Assembly: GCA_965218555.1 (NCBI GenBank)
Contig: OZ244625.1
Coordinates: 4,340,001-4,404,000, forward strand
Source of the DNA: JAPPLB01 sp965218555
Lineage (GTDB): Bacteria; Acidobacteriota; Terriglobia; Bryobacterales; UBA6623
Direction of reading: 5' to 3'
DNA: 64,000 bases
Positions within the stretch are counted from its first letter, which is position 1; each line of letters begins with the position of its first letter. Under the pieces are notes generated by a model. That model searched no databases, had not been told where the DNA came from, and saw only the letters and a program-made list of their open reading frames with translations. Both the position numbers and the translations under genes were made by a program. This document shows positions 35,188 to 44,499 of the stretch, one piece after another.

Positions 35188-38100
35188 TGCTTCGTCACCG
35201 TCTCATCCAGATTCAGGATCAAACCCGCGGTCATCGCATATGCCGCGAGTTCGATTCGTTTCGCGCGAACCTGGACCGGACTTTCTCCTTGGGCCAGTAA
35301 TCGCGCCGCCGCTTTCGGATCTTCCCGGAAGCTCTCCAGTTGCTTGGTGAATGCCCTCTCGAGGATCGCGGACTCCTGACCGCTGGGAGGCCGCGATGTC
35401 GCCATCTCGAACCCGTAAGCCAGTCGGTCCTCGGGGGTCTCTCCACCTTCCAAGTACATTCGCTCCGCGAACTTTCGCGACGCCTCCACAAACGTCACAT
35501 CGTTCATCAGATTCAGCGCCTGCAAAGGTGTGTTGGTTCGCTCCGTCCGCACCGTGCACGTCTCTCGCGTGGACGAATCGAAATTGAGCATCGAAGGGGG
35601 GCCAATCGTTCGACGCCAGTAGGTATAGAGGCTCCTGCGATAAAGATCATCGCCGTCGTCAGAGGTGTAGCCTCCACCGGCGGCGATGTCGATCCATAGC
35701 CCCTCCGGCTGATAGGGCTTCACGGACGGCCCACCCGATTGTTCGTGCAGCAACCCTGCCAGCAGCAACGCCTGATCCCTCACAGCTTCCGCCGGTAGTC
35801 GGAACCGCGGTCCCCGAGCAAACAGCTTGTTTTCAGGGTCCCTGCTCACGGCGTCACCGATCCCCTTCGAGTCTTGCCGGTATGTTGCGCTCATCCCGAT
35901 CGTCTTCAGAAGCGATTTGACGTCCCAGCCGCTATCAACAAACTCGACAGCCAACCAATCCAAGAGCTCTGGGTGCGTCGGCCGTTCGCCCTGTGTCCCC
36001 AGATTCTCCGGCGTCCGGACGAGACCCGTGCCGAACAACATCTGCCAGAATCGGTTCACCGTGACCCGCGCCGTTAAAGGATTGGCGGGATCGACCAGCC
36101 AGCGCGCCAGGGCGAGGCGATCGTTGGCCGCCGACTCCGGCAGGGACGGCAGGACGCTCAGAACGCCGGGAAGAACTTTCTCGCCTGGTTTATCGTACGC
36201 GCCGCGCTCGAACACGAAGGTGTCTCGGGGCGGGCCCATCTCGGCCATGATCATTACGCTGGAAACCCGGCTCTCCAGATCATCTCTGACCCGCTTCAAC
36301 CGGCTCAGGGCCGCCCACGAAGCCCGCACTTCCCGAGGTCCGTATTTATCGGCAAAAGCCCACTCGATCTTGCGTTTTTGATCCTCAGTCCGGTCGCCAT
36401 TCCGGGTCCGTGCGATCTCGCTGAGGTTCTCGGCGACAGCCAAGGTAAGAGCCTCTTCGCTCTTCACCTCCCGGTCGTAGACAACAACTTCATCTACACT
36501 CCCGACGAACCCACTGTCTGCGCCTGCGCCCGCGCCGATTCGAAACGGCTCTTTCGTCTCGATATCAGTGTTGGAATAGTCCAACTCGTAGACCGTATCG
36601 ACCTCTCGGCCGTCAATGTAGAGCGTGGCCCCCGCAGCGATCAGCGAGCCGTCGTACGTCGCTGTCACATGCGTCCAGCGATGCAGCGGTACGGGAACGC
36701 GTGAACTGACGATGATCCAGTCGTCCATCCGGCTGATCAGCTTGAGCTTCAGCTTCCCTTTCTCGAGGGCTAGCGTGATGCCCCTGCCGGCGTTCTCGTC
36801 ATCCGTGTCGAACATCTCCGAGCGACTCAGAATCACGCCGTCGGCTGACTCCGGCTTGACCCATGCGGCGACACTGAACGCGTCGTCGTAGTCGTAATTC
36901 AGCAGCTCCGGCTCTTCGATATGGCCGTGGCCCTTCAGGGAAATCGCCTGGCCGACCTGGCCGTCAGCCTGTTCGACTTGGCCGGAAACCGAAGCGCCTC
37001 TCAGACTGCTTTCAAAATCGAAGCTCGCCACCAGACCATCGTGAGGGAGCCATTGCAACGGCTTCTTCGAGCGGGCAATCTTGCTCTCCCACCTCTCGAA
37101 GGCATCGGAGGCGGACTCGCGCGTCTCACGGAATTGCTTCTCGGCGAGAGCGATTTCATTCGCGAGATCCTTCAGCCGTCGAGCTTCCTCCCTCGTCGGT
37201 GCTGGAATCATCGGGGGAGAGTTGAAGGGTCTCACCACCCTGCCTCGCTCGGGAACGTTATTGAAGTACGCGTAAAGCTGATAAAACTCCTTCTGCGAAA
37301 TGGGGTCGTACTTATGATCGTGGCAGCGCGCACAACCAACCGTCAGACCCAGAAAAACCGTCGACATGGTCTCCACGCGATCCACCACATACTCGACGCG
37401 ATACTCCTCATCCACGATTCCCAACTCGCTGTTCGTGCGATGGTTGCGGTTGAAGCCCGTGGCGATCAACTGCTCAAGAGTGGGATTGGGAAGCATGTCA
37501 CCGGCGATCTGCTCCACCGTAAACTCGTCGAAAGGTTTGTTCGAGTTGAACGCTTCGATCACCCAATCTCGCCAACGCCACATCTCGACAGGAGCGTCGT
37601 TTTGATAGCCCTGTGTGTCTGCGTAACGCGCCGCATCCAGCCAGCGGCCCGCCATCCGTTCTCCATAACGCTGAGATTCGAGGAGCCGGTCGACCACTCG
37701 TTCGTAGGCGTTCGGGGACGGGTCGTCGACAAACGAGCGCACTTCCGCTACTTCAGGCGGCAAACCCGTCAAATCCAGGCTCAACCTGCGAATCAGCGTC
37801 CTTCGATCCGCCTCTTTCGCAGGCGGCATCCCCTCTTGCTCGAGACGTTCGAATACGAAGCGATCGATGGGGTTGCGCACACGGTGTTCCCATCGCACCG
37901 CAGGCTGGCTGGGACGCTTAGGCGCCACGAAGGCCCAATGCGCACTCCATGGCGCACCGGCTTCGACCCAGGCGCGCAGGATCTCGATCTCCCCGTCAGC
38001 GAGCTTGTCATGCCCCATGTAGGCTGGCGGCATGCGCTGCGAAACATCGTCGCTGACGACGCGCCGCAGCGCCTCGCGCGCCATGTTGCGCACCTGATCT

Positions 38101-38255
38101 TCGACATCGAGCCGGAGGTTCGCTTGCCGCATTGCCGCGTCAGGACCGTGGCATGCGTAACAGTTGTCCGAGAGGACAGGGCGGACGTCTCGATCGAAAT
38201 CGACCGCGAACGCTGGCAGAACGGCTACCAGTAGCAGCCCATAAATGGCGAGCAT
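35184..38255 (-). CDS. PSCyt1-DUF1549-LamG-DUF1553 secreted protein
   Basis: About 1023 aa. A signal peptide is followed by a planctomycete-type cytochrome c domain with CYACH (Cys32, Cys35, His36), then DUF1549 (GERMAGRWLDAARYADTQGY; CARCHDHKYDPI), a LamG/concanavalin-like insert (about 415-630: FDFESSLRGASVSG to FVGSVDEVVVYDREV), and DUF1553 (NRFWQMLFGTGLVRTPENLG). A GTG at 38270 is an alternative start. These proteins occur with DUF1501 partners and are thought to act at the cell surface, possibly in carbohydrate use or electron transfer; not proven. Confidence 0.9.
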   Translation of the reverse strand: MLAIYGLLLVAVLPAFAVDFDRDVRPVLSDNCYACHGPDAAMRQANLRLDVEDQVRNMAREALRRVVSDDVSQRMPPAYMGHDKLADGEIEILRAWVEAGAPWSAHWAFVAPKRPSQPAVRWEHRVRNPIDRFVFERLEQEGMPPAKEADRRTLIRRLSLDLTGLPPEVAEVRSFVDDPSPNAYERVVDRLLESQRYGERMAGRWLDAARYADTQGYQNDAPVEMWRWRDWVIEAFNSNKPFDEFTVEQIAGDMLPNPTLEQLIATGFNRNHRTNSELGIVDEEYRVEYVVDRVETMSTVFLGLTVGCARCHDHKYDPISQKEFYQLYAYFNNVPERGRVVRPFNSPPMIPAPTREEARRLKDLANEIALAEKQFRETRESASDAFERWESKIARSKKPLQWLPHDGLVASFDFESSLRGASVSGQVEQADGQVGQAISLKGHGHIEEPELLNYDYDDAFSVAAWVKPESADGVILSRSEMFDTDDENAGRGITLALEKGKLKLKLISRMDDWIIVSSRVPVPLHRWTHVTATYDGSLIAAGATLYIDGREVDTVYELDYSNTDIETKEPFRIGAGAGADSGFVGSVDEVVVYDREVKSEEALTLAVAENLSEIARTRNGDRTEDQKRKIEWAFADKYGPREVRASWAALSRLKRVRDDLESRVSSVMIMAEMGPPRDTFVFERGAYDKPGEKVLPGVLSVLPSLPESAANDRLALARWLVDPANPLTARVTVNRFWQMLFGTGLVRTPENLGTQGERPTHPELLDWLAVEFVDSGWDVKSLLKTIGMSATYRQDSKGIGDAVSRDPENKLFARGPRFRLPAEAVRDQALLLAGLLHEQSGGPSVKPYQPEGLWIDIAAGGGYTSDDGDDLYRRSLYTYWRRTIGPPSMLNFDSSTRETCTVRTERTNTPLQALNLMNDVTFVEASRKFAERMYLEGGETPEDRLAYGFEMATSRPPSGQESAILERAFTKQLESFREDPKAAARLLAQGESPVQVRAKRIELAAYAMTAGLILNLDETVTKQ

Positions 38256-38355
38256 CAGCAATCCGCACACAGTATATGAGGAATATAGGGGAAAGTCACA
38301 TGTCGGAGAACCGCTTCTCGAAGCGCAATCGTCTCACGCGGACGAGTGACTACAT

Positions 38356-38412
38356 CAACTCGGCAGGGGTCGTCCCGATGACCGAGTTGAATCGCAATTC
38401 TTTGCGATTTTC
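38356..38412. other. Two adjacent hairpins in a 240-bp gap
   Basis: CAACTCGG pairs with CCGAGTTG (38356-38363 with 38382-38389), and AATCGCA pairs with TGCGATT (38390-38396 with 38403-38409). They lie between the end of the Gfo/Idh gene and the start of the DUF1549 gene, both on the minus strand, and could form a terminator or a leader. No long U-run follows on the minus strand. Confidence 0.4.
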
Positions 38413-38494
38413 TCCATGATCCTGGCGAAAGTGGCCGATCAGGCCCACTCGCGCATTTTCGAGCTTCAGCAAGGAAAAGAGCCGGAGACGCTAC

Positions 38495-39700
38495 TTAGAG
38501 TGGCAGGGTCTCTTCACGATCCGGGTCGAACTTAAGCCGGCGCTTTTGAAGGTAAGCGATATTGCCGAGGTGCGAAGCCTGGGCCGAGCGATGCCCGACC
38601 CATACGTCGCCGTTGGGGCGCTTACGGGTTCGAACGCAGTCCAGGAAGTTGTTGACGTGGTCGACGGTCATGTTGCCTTCGGCCTCGACAACCGTCGGCT
38701 GAGCATCGCGGCCCGGTGGATAGAACTCGTACTTGCTGCGGTCGATGAACAATCGCCCTTCGGTGCCGATGATCTCGATGCCGGCGCCGCGCTTGCCGGG
38801 AGCTAAAGTCGCCTCGAACGTTGCGGTCCACTCACTCCTGTATTCCAGCAGGGCATTGATGGTGTCGGGGGCGGTTCGGCCGTCCTTGTAGTGGTATACT
38901 CCTCCGGCCGCCACCGCCGAAATCGGATCGTCCTGCTCGAGCAGCATGTGGACGGCATCGATCCAATGCGTGAACAGGTCGGTGATCTGGCCGCCCCCAA
39001 AATCGAGGTAGGCACGGAAATTGAAGTACTGTTGCGGGTCATAATCCCGCCACTTGACGGGTCCTAAATAGCGGGCCCAGTCGAGATTGGACGGCTGTGT
39101 TTTGAGCGTGTCGGGCGCAAGGCGGAGATGCGCGGAATTGCCGTGCCACCAAGTGCGCGCCAGCGTGACCTTGCCGAGACGGCCGCTGTCGAAATACTGC
39201 TCCTTCGCCCGCAGGTAGTGGCGTGCGGAACGCTGCTGCATGCCCACCTGACAGACCCGCTCGTGTAAACGAACTTCCTTGACGATCTTCGGACCCTCCT
39301 CGAGATGCAGGGTCAGCGGCTTCTCGACGTAGATGTCCTTGCCGGCGCGAGCGGCATCGATGACGATGCCGGTGTGCCAGTGATCGGGCGTCGCGACCAG
39401 CACGGCGTCAACGTTCTTTTGGTCGAGCAATTCACGGTGATCGGAAAAACCTTTGGCGCCCGGGGCCTTCTCCTGAGCCAGGTCAACACGAGAACTGTAG
39501 ACGTCACAAACCGCGGTCACGTCAACCGCGGCGTTTTTCTGGAAGGAGCCCAAGACGCTGCGGCCGCGGCCTCCGTAGCCGATCAGGCCGAGCCGTACGC
39601 GGTTCGCGGCGCCCCAAACTCGCGAGTAGGAAGCGGCGCTCATCGCCATCGCGCCGGCTCGTCGGAAGCAATCTCTTCGGCTGAATCTACCGGCCCTCAT
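38495..39700 (-). CDS. Gfo/Idh/MocA family oxidoreductase, Tat-like signal
   Basis: 401 aa. The Rossmann motif is GLIGYGGRGRSVLG (about 38-51), the catalytic-lysine motif VEKPL at about 123-127, and the C-terminal domain has the family's long beta sheet (IEIIGTEGRLFIDRS). The N-terminus SRRDCFRRAGAMAMSAA fits a twin-arginine signal. The second exported member of this family in the window. Substrate unknown; a sugar or cyclitol is likely. Confidence 0.87.
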   Translation of the reverse strand: MRAGRFSRRDCFRRAGAMAMSAASYSRVWGAANRVRLGLIGYGGRGRSVLGSFQKNAAVDVTAVCDVYSSRVDLAQEKAPGAKGFSDHRELLDQKNVDAVLVATPDHWHTGIVIDAARAGKDIYVEKPLTLHLEEGPKIVKEVRLHERVCQVGMQQRSARHYLRAKEQYFDSGRLGKVTLARTWWHGNSAHLRLAPDTLKTQPSNLDWARYLGPVKWRDYDPQQYFNFRAYLDFGGGQITDLFTHWIDAVHMLLEQDDPISAVAAGGVYHYKDGRTAPDTINALLEYRSEWTATFEATLAPGKRGAGIEIIGTEGRLFIDRSKYEFYPPGRDAQPTVVEAEGNMTVDHVNNFLDCVRTRKRPNGDVWVGHRSAQASHLGNIAYLQKRRLKFDPDREETLPL

Positions 39701-40004
39701 CGCCGCCGATCATAGCACAGGGTCCTCGCCGGATCGACCTGACGGGGAGCGGCTTTCGCCGGAATGCGCCCTGGCAGCCCGTGGTAAAAGTCACGCAGGC
39801 GGCGTTACGCGCCCCAGGGCCGATTGCCTGACGCGGGGCCGCTCGAGGAACGTGGCGCCGCGTTCTCCGCGCAGCCGGCCGGAAGCGGCGCGTAACCCTT
39901 CGGGCGGCGGACGTTTTTTTGTTCCGACGGCGGTGATGCGGGCAAGATGCCCGCGCTCCCAGGGTGCTGACCTTGCTGCCCACCGTGACCGCAGAGGAGA
40001 CCGC
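39701..40004. other. Intergenic region with GC-rich hairpin
   Basis: No supported gene. GCGGGCA pairs with TGCCCGC at 39938-39954 (3-base loop), a compact palindrome of the kind often dispersed in acidobacterial intergenic DNA. The left end of the IS630-type element should lie near 39990-40004, but no sequence matching its right end is seen. Confidence 0.5.
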
Positions 40005-41078
40005 CTAAGATCGTCGGCTTTGTCGTTCGACCTTGGCGAGGATGGATTCGGCCGTGGCGGTCCAGACGAAGGGGCTGGTGTTGGCGTTGTAGTGTTCGAC
40101 GAAGCGCTCAATGTTACGGACGAGAGCCTTGACGCTGGAGAAGGAACCACGGCGAATGGCCTTCTGGGTAATGATGCCGAACCAGCGTTCGACTTGGTTG
40201 AGCCAGGAGGCATAGGTTGGGGTGAAATGAAGGTGGTAGCGAGGACGCCGGGCGAGCCAGGCACGAACTTTGGGATGTTTGTGGGTGGCATAGTTATCGA
40301 CGATGAGATGGATGTCGAGGTTGCGCGGCACACTGCCGTCGATCTGACGCAGGAAAGCGAGGAACTCCTGATGGCGGTGTCGCGGTTTACAGCGTGTGAT
40401 GACTTGCCCCGTGGCAACATCGAGAGCAGCGAACAGAGTGGTCGTACCGTGACGTTGGTAGTCGTGGGTGACGCCTTCGAGGTAGCCAAGGCCCATCGGG
40501 AGGAGGGGCTGAGTCCGCTGAAGAGCCTGGACCTGGGTCTTCTCATCGACCGAGAGCACCACGGCGTGGTCCGGGGGGTTGAGGTAGAGACCGACGATGT
40601 CGCGGACTTTCTCGACGAAGAACGGGTCGTTGGAAATCTTGAAATGCCGCTGGCGATGCGGCTGCACGCCGAACAGCTCGAACCACCGCTGGACCGTACT
40701 CTTCGAGACTCCCGTGTGTTGGGCCATCGAACGCACGCTCCAGTGCGAACCATCCGGGGGGTCGGTTCCGAGGGCCGTGTTGATGACTTCGGCAACACGT
40801 TCATCGTCATGCCTGCGGGGGCGTCCGGGACACAGTTCATCGTGGAGTCCGGAGATTCCCTGTTCACGATAGCGCTTGCGCCACTTGCCAACGGTCGTAT
40901 TGGTGACACCGAGACGCCGGGCTACGGTCGAGCCGGGAACGCCTGCGGCGCAGGCGAGCACAATCTGGGCCCTCCGCACCAGACTATGCGGCAGCGTTCG
41001 GGAGCGGGCGAGGCTCCGCAGTTCCGTTTCCTCGCTTTCACGGAGAGTGATGGGAGCAACGGGGCGACCGCGTGGCAT
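40005..41078 (-). CDS. IS630-family transposase
   Basis: About 357 aa, full length. An N-terminal helix-turn-helix part (VARRLGVTNTTVGKWRKRYREQG) precedes the DDE domain with catalytic Asp178 (LSVDEKTQ), Asp261 (IVDNYATHKHP) and Glu297 (SWLNQVERWF), all intact. ATG 41078 has GGAGGT six bases upstream. IS630 elements insert at TA. The right end probably lies near 41135, a few bases from the M20 gene's stop; the left end is not defined, so activity of the whole element is uncertain. Confidence 0.93.
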   Translation of the reverse strand: MPRGRPVAPITLRESEETELRSLARSRTLPHSLVRRAQIVLACAAGVPGSTVARRLGVTNTTVGKWRKRYREQGISGLHDELCPGRPRRHDDERVAEVINTALGTDPPDGSHWSVRSMAQHTGVSKSTVQRWFELFGVQPHRQRHFKISNDPFFVEKVRDIVGLYLNPPDHAVVLSVDEKTQVQALQRTQPLLPMGLGYLEGVTHDYQRHGTTTLFAALDVATGQVITRCKPRHRHQEFLAFLRQIDGSVPRNLDIHLIVDNYATHKHPKVRAWLARRPRYHLHFTPTYASWLNQVERWFGIITQKAIRRGSFSSVKALVRNIERFVEHYNANTSPFVWTATAESILAKVERQSRRS

Positions 41079-41140
41079 GGGCATACCTCCAGAAACCAAA
41101 AGTTGCCCATTAATATATCATGTATTTCCGGGACGGTACA

Positions 41141-42691
41141 CTAGCGTACGGTGGGGTACTCGATTCCCAACTGTTCGAGGTATGTTTCGTAACGGCTGGG
41201 GTCGTAGCGAAGTTTTTCGAGTTCAGGGCGAAAGCGCTTCATCTTGTCGGCATTGAGATGGACCGGTGGCTGCACGTCAGCGGGAATCAACGATTCCCAA
41301 GTGGTGTCCTTGGTTTGCTCCCGGAAATACTCCCAGGCCCGGGCAATGAGTTCGGGCTCGGCGAACATCTCGATCGCCGTCATCGCCTGCGCCTTCGCGC
41401 CGGCGGTTGCTCCCTTGTGCGCGAGCGGCGTGGCCATGGAAATCGCTCGGGACCAGTGATGCCCGATCAGATTGGGTATGTTCGACGGATAACGCAAGAC
41501 GACGGTGGGCACGTTCCAACTGACCTCGGCGATGTCGTCGGACCCCGTAGAGGCGGCTAGTGAGCCTTGCAGTTCCGATACTTCCGTCTCGAGTCCCGTC
41601 ACCTCGGCGTCGAGTTCCTTTTGTACGGCGCGGGCGAGCGTCAGATCCGCTTCGCTCCAGCTCGGCATGCCCACTTTCTTGATGTTGGCGTGGAGCAACT
41701 CGGCCACGGGCTTGTTGAAATGCCCTTGCCAGGTGGCCCCCAGAACTCGTTCGCTAACCGTCGTGTCGGTCATCATCGCAGCGCCTTTGGCGATCTTTGT
41801 GCCGAGCGCATGCAACTCCTTCACGTTCGGATAGTCGAGTTCGCGAAAGAAGTACCATACGGTCGCCACCGGCGGGACGACGTTCGGCTGGTCTCCTCCA
41901 TGCGTGATGACGTAGTGCGACCGCTGCTGGAGCCGCAGGTGCTCACGGCGGTAATTCCAGCCGCTGTTCATCAACTCGACGGCGTCAAGCGCGCTGCGGC
42001 CCATCCAGGGCGACCCGGCGCCATGGGCGCTGCGGCCTCGAAAAGTGTACTGGGTCGATACGAGTGCCAAACCGCGAATGCCATAGTTCGTCGAGAACTT
42101 CGTCGACACATGCGCGCAGAGCATCACATCGAGATCGTTGAACAGCCCCTCGCGCGCCATGTAAGTACGGCTCCCGAGCAACTCTTCGGCAATGCCGGGA
42201 TAGACGCGGATCGTTCCCTGCATCTTGTGTTTTTCGAGGAGCTCCTTGACCACCAGAGCCGCGGTAACGTTCACAGCTTGACCGCCGTTGTGCCCTTCGC
42301 CATGTCCGGGACCGCCCTTGATCAAGGGACGGTGATAGGCCACGCCGGGTGTTTGCGACGTTTCCGGCAGCCCGTCGATGTCGGCCATGAACCCGATGAC
42401 CGGCTTGCCGGAACCCCATTCCGCGACGAACGCGGTCGGCATGCCCGCCACGCCGTTCTTGACGCGGAAGCCGCCTTTCTCGAGCAGATCCGTAATGTAC
42501 TTCGCCGACTCGAATTCGTGGTAGCCCAACTCCGAGAAACTGAACAGCGAGTCGGTGATCTCCTGAACCAGCTTTCTGCGGGCCTCGACACCTTCCATCG
42601 CTTGATTCTTGAGTTGCTCCCTGCCCGGTCGCTGAGCGGTAGCGAGAGGCGCAAGCAGCGATACGCAGACCAGTACGAAGCCGGCCCGCAT
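41141..42691 (-). CDS. Secreted M20-family amidohydrolase (AbgB-like)
   Basis: About 516 aa. The M20 peptidase fold with dimerisation domain; closest known type is the p-aminobenzoyl-glutamate hydrolase subunit AbgB. Metal-site blocks are GFMADIDGLPE, GPGHGEGHNGGQ and ELLGSRTYMAREG, and the dimer domain holds FRGRSAHGAGSPWMGRSALDA. The start at 42691 gives a clean signal peptide (MRAGFVLVCVSLLAPLATA); an in-frame ATG at 42727 is possible. Its stop lies immediately beside the presumed right end of the IS630-type element. Confidence 0.87.
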   Translation of the reverse strand: MRAGFVLVCVSLLAPLATAQRPGREQLKNQAMEGVEARRKLVQEITDSLFSFSELGYHEFESAKYITDLLEKGGFRVKNGVAGMPTAFVAEWGSGKPVIGFMADIDGLPETSQTPGVAYHRPLIKGGPGHGEGHNGGQAVNVTAALVVKELLEKHKMQGTIRVYPGIAEELLGSRTYMAREGLFNDLDVMLCAHVSTKFSTNYGIRGLALVSTQYTFRGRSAHGAGSPWMGRSALDAVELMNSGWNYRREHLRLQQRSHYVITHGGDQPNVVPPVATVWYFFRELDYPNVKELHALGTKIAKGAAMMTDTTVSERVLGATWQGHFNKPVAELLHANIKKVGMPSWSEADLTLARAVQKELDAEVTGLETEVSELQGSLAASTGSDDIAEVSWNVPTVVLRYPSNIPNLIGHHWSRAISMATPLAHKGATAGAKAQAMTAIEMFAEPELIARAWEYFREQTKDTTWESLIPADVQPPVHLNADKMKRFRPELEKLRYDPSRYETYLEQLGIEYPTVR

Positions 42692-42901
42692 GACGGGATT
42701 TCCGATACAGCCCTTGAAAGGTCTCATAGCGGTGATGAGACTAGCATTTCGGGGGTGCAGGGTCCACTCGGCGCGAGAGAGGCAGAACTGGCGCTTCGTG
42801 AGGCTGCCGGAGGGGACGCTCGACTAGGCGAACAGCATGGCCAAGGGCATCTTTGCGAACACGCCGACCTCTGCTGCGCCCCGCCAATTGCGCCTTCGTT
42901 A

Positions 42902-43534
42902 CTATCCAATCGGTCCGATGCGGATGACGAGGTGCTTCGTCACCAGTTCGCCGATCACGACGGCCGCGATGAAGATCGCAACCGCTCGCTTGCCCCGCAT
43001 GTTGCTGCTGACGGAGAACGCTTTCCACATCAGAGCGATCATCCACAGACAGGCGGCGACGATGACGAGCGTCCCCACGATGAAGCCCCATCCCGGAAAG
43101 GCCTGAATTTGGCTCGTTGAGGCGCTGGCTACGATCTCATCGAACGCGCGACGGACCGGCGGCAACACGCAGACCGCGGCTGCCAACAGCAACGGCCACC
43201 TCGCCAGAGCCTGCGTCCCGGCAATGTCGACGAGGCGAACCGTGTTCCGGGCGAACAGGAGTACGGCCAGGCTCAAAAACGTCGTGATGACGAGCCAGTT
43301 CACCAAGCCTTCGACGACCGGAACCCACAACGGCACCGCATTCCCGGTGTGCAGGTCGAGCAGCCCGTCGAAGCGAACGCCGCCGGCGCCCCCCGCCAAG
43401 CCGCTTATCACGATGAAGGTCAGTCCGAGTGCCAGCGCCTGCGCCCCGGCGATGCGGATAAACGGATTGAACAGCCAGCGGCCAATGGTCATCTCTCGCT
43501 GGACCGGCACGCTACTCGTGATCTCTTGGGACAT
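42902..43534 (-). CDS. Small integral membrane protein
   Basis: About 210 aa with four or five hydrophobic helices (ALALGLTFIVISGLAGG; WLVITTFLSLAVLLFA; WPLLLAAAVCVLP; FIVGTLVIVAACLWMIALMW; AVAIFIAAVVIGEL). No family is assigned. GGGAGG eight bases before ATG 43534 sets the start, and the first 23 bases overlap the end of the DUF2089 gene, so the two are surely co-transcribed. Confidence 0.8.
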   Translation of the reverse strand: MSQEITSSVPVQREMTIGRWLFNPFIRIAGAQALALGLTFIVISGLAGGAGGVRFDGLLDLHTGNAVPLWVPVVEGLVNWLVITTFLSLAVLLFARNTVRLVDIAGTQALARWPLLLAAAVCVLPPVRRAFDEIVASASTSQIQAFPGWGFIVGTLVIVAACLWMIALMWKAFSVSSNMRGKRAVAIFIAAVVIGELVTKHLVIRIGPIG

Positions 43535-43835
43535 CTGTGGTGCCTCCCGTTTCATGTGATTCGATGATCAAGGCCAAACGAGCAATCAGATCATCCAGCC
43601 GGTTTCGGACGGTCGGATACGAAACGCCGTAGAGTCTGGCCATCTCTTTCAGGCTGCCACTGCACCTGATGAAGGCGAGTGCGAACTGCTGATCCTCGCT
43701 GCTGAGCCGCGCCAGCGGTGGCAGTGGGTAATCGCCTTGTACCGAGGTTTCGCAGTCGGGGCAAGCGAGCTGCGCCACCCGCAAGCCACAACCGCAGCTT
43801 GGACACGATACTGGCAGCCGTCCGTTACGAGGCAT
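43512..43835 (-). CDS. DUF2089-family zinc-ribbon/HTH regulator
   Basis: 107 aa. An N-terminal zinc ribbon (CPSCGCG, CPDC) is followed by a helix-turn-helix (SLKEMARLYGVSYPTVRNRLDDLIARL), the DUF2089 layout. Such proteins are usually encoded with a membrane protein, as here, and are thought to be transcription regulators. A perfect inverted repeat lies just upstream of its start (43844-43860), suggesting autoregulation. Confidence 0.82.
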   Translation of the reverse strand: MPRNGRLPVSCPSCGCGLRVAQLACPDCETSVQGDYPLPPLARLSSEDQQFALAFIRCSGSLKEMARLYGVSYPTVRNRLDDLIARLALIIESHETGGTTDVPRDHE

Positions 43836-43843
43836 GCTTCATA

Positions 43844-43860
43844 TTACATGATGAATGTAA
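43844..43860 (-). promoter_or_regulatory. Palindrome TTACAT-N5-ATGTAA, likely operator
   Basis: The 17-base site is a perfect 6+6 palindrome and ends nine bases before the DUF2089 start codon. Upstream of it on the minus strand is a markedly AT-rich stretch (43860-43912) that can hold the promoter. The site is well placed for repression by the DUF2089 protein or another HTH regulator. Confidence 0.55.
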
Positions 43861-44499
43861 CTTAATATATCATAAATTGATAAATATTTATATAAAACTT
43901 AATTTTTTTCAATCCGTGATGGTGCATCTCTCCTCTGGATCTCGCGACCACACGTTTGATCAGACTCGTCGCCGAACCAGACGAAGCAGCGCAGTCGTGA
44001 TTTGCGGCCGGGCAGGCTGGACGGCAGGGATCGTGTGAAAGCGACGGCCAATAGCCTGCGGTCCGATACCTCCTTCTCCAGCTCATGAGGCGGAGGAGTC
44101 GGGCCACTCGGAACGAGAGAGACCTGTCCGGGTGGCCGACCGGACTTCTCACCCGGAAGCTCCTGCTGCCTGCTTGCCCGTCTCGTATTCCTTGAGCAAG
44201 GCATCCTATGGATGCCCACGGCTTCTTTCATCCCAGACGCACTATTCAGGACTTCAAGCGGCGCGACACAATCCCTACCCTTCAACTCCGCCCGCCGTCA
44301 GAGAGCGATTCCGGTCCGGGAAAAGAGGCTATTCCACGAGTTGAAGCCGCGACCTCGGGGCAATGGCGGGCTTCGAGGACGAGAGGATCAGCACCCCTTT
44401 GGCTGTCGCGTAGCCGAGGATGGGCCAGGCTGCCTCGATCTTCTTCAACTCCCGCAGGTAGTCCTGCCGGATTCGGCCTTTGCGATACAGTGAAACCCC
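43861..44499. other. Intergenic region, AT-rich at left, no supported gene
   Basis: 43861-43912 is strongly AT-rich and probably contains the promoter of the DUF2089 operon. The rest has only short frames; a 61-codon minus-strand frame at 44329-44514 (ELKKIEAAWPILGYATAKG) looks protein-like but has no recognised family or good start. Confidence 0.45.

Noticed and set aside
36921..38234. 437-codon plus-strand frame
   Set aside because: Antisense of the DUF1549/DUF1553 gene, whose domains and haem motif are clear.
41567..43120. 517-codon plus-strand frame
   Set aside because: Antisense of the M20 amidohydrolase and the membrane-protein gene; composition follows the opposite strand.
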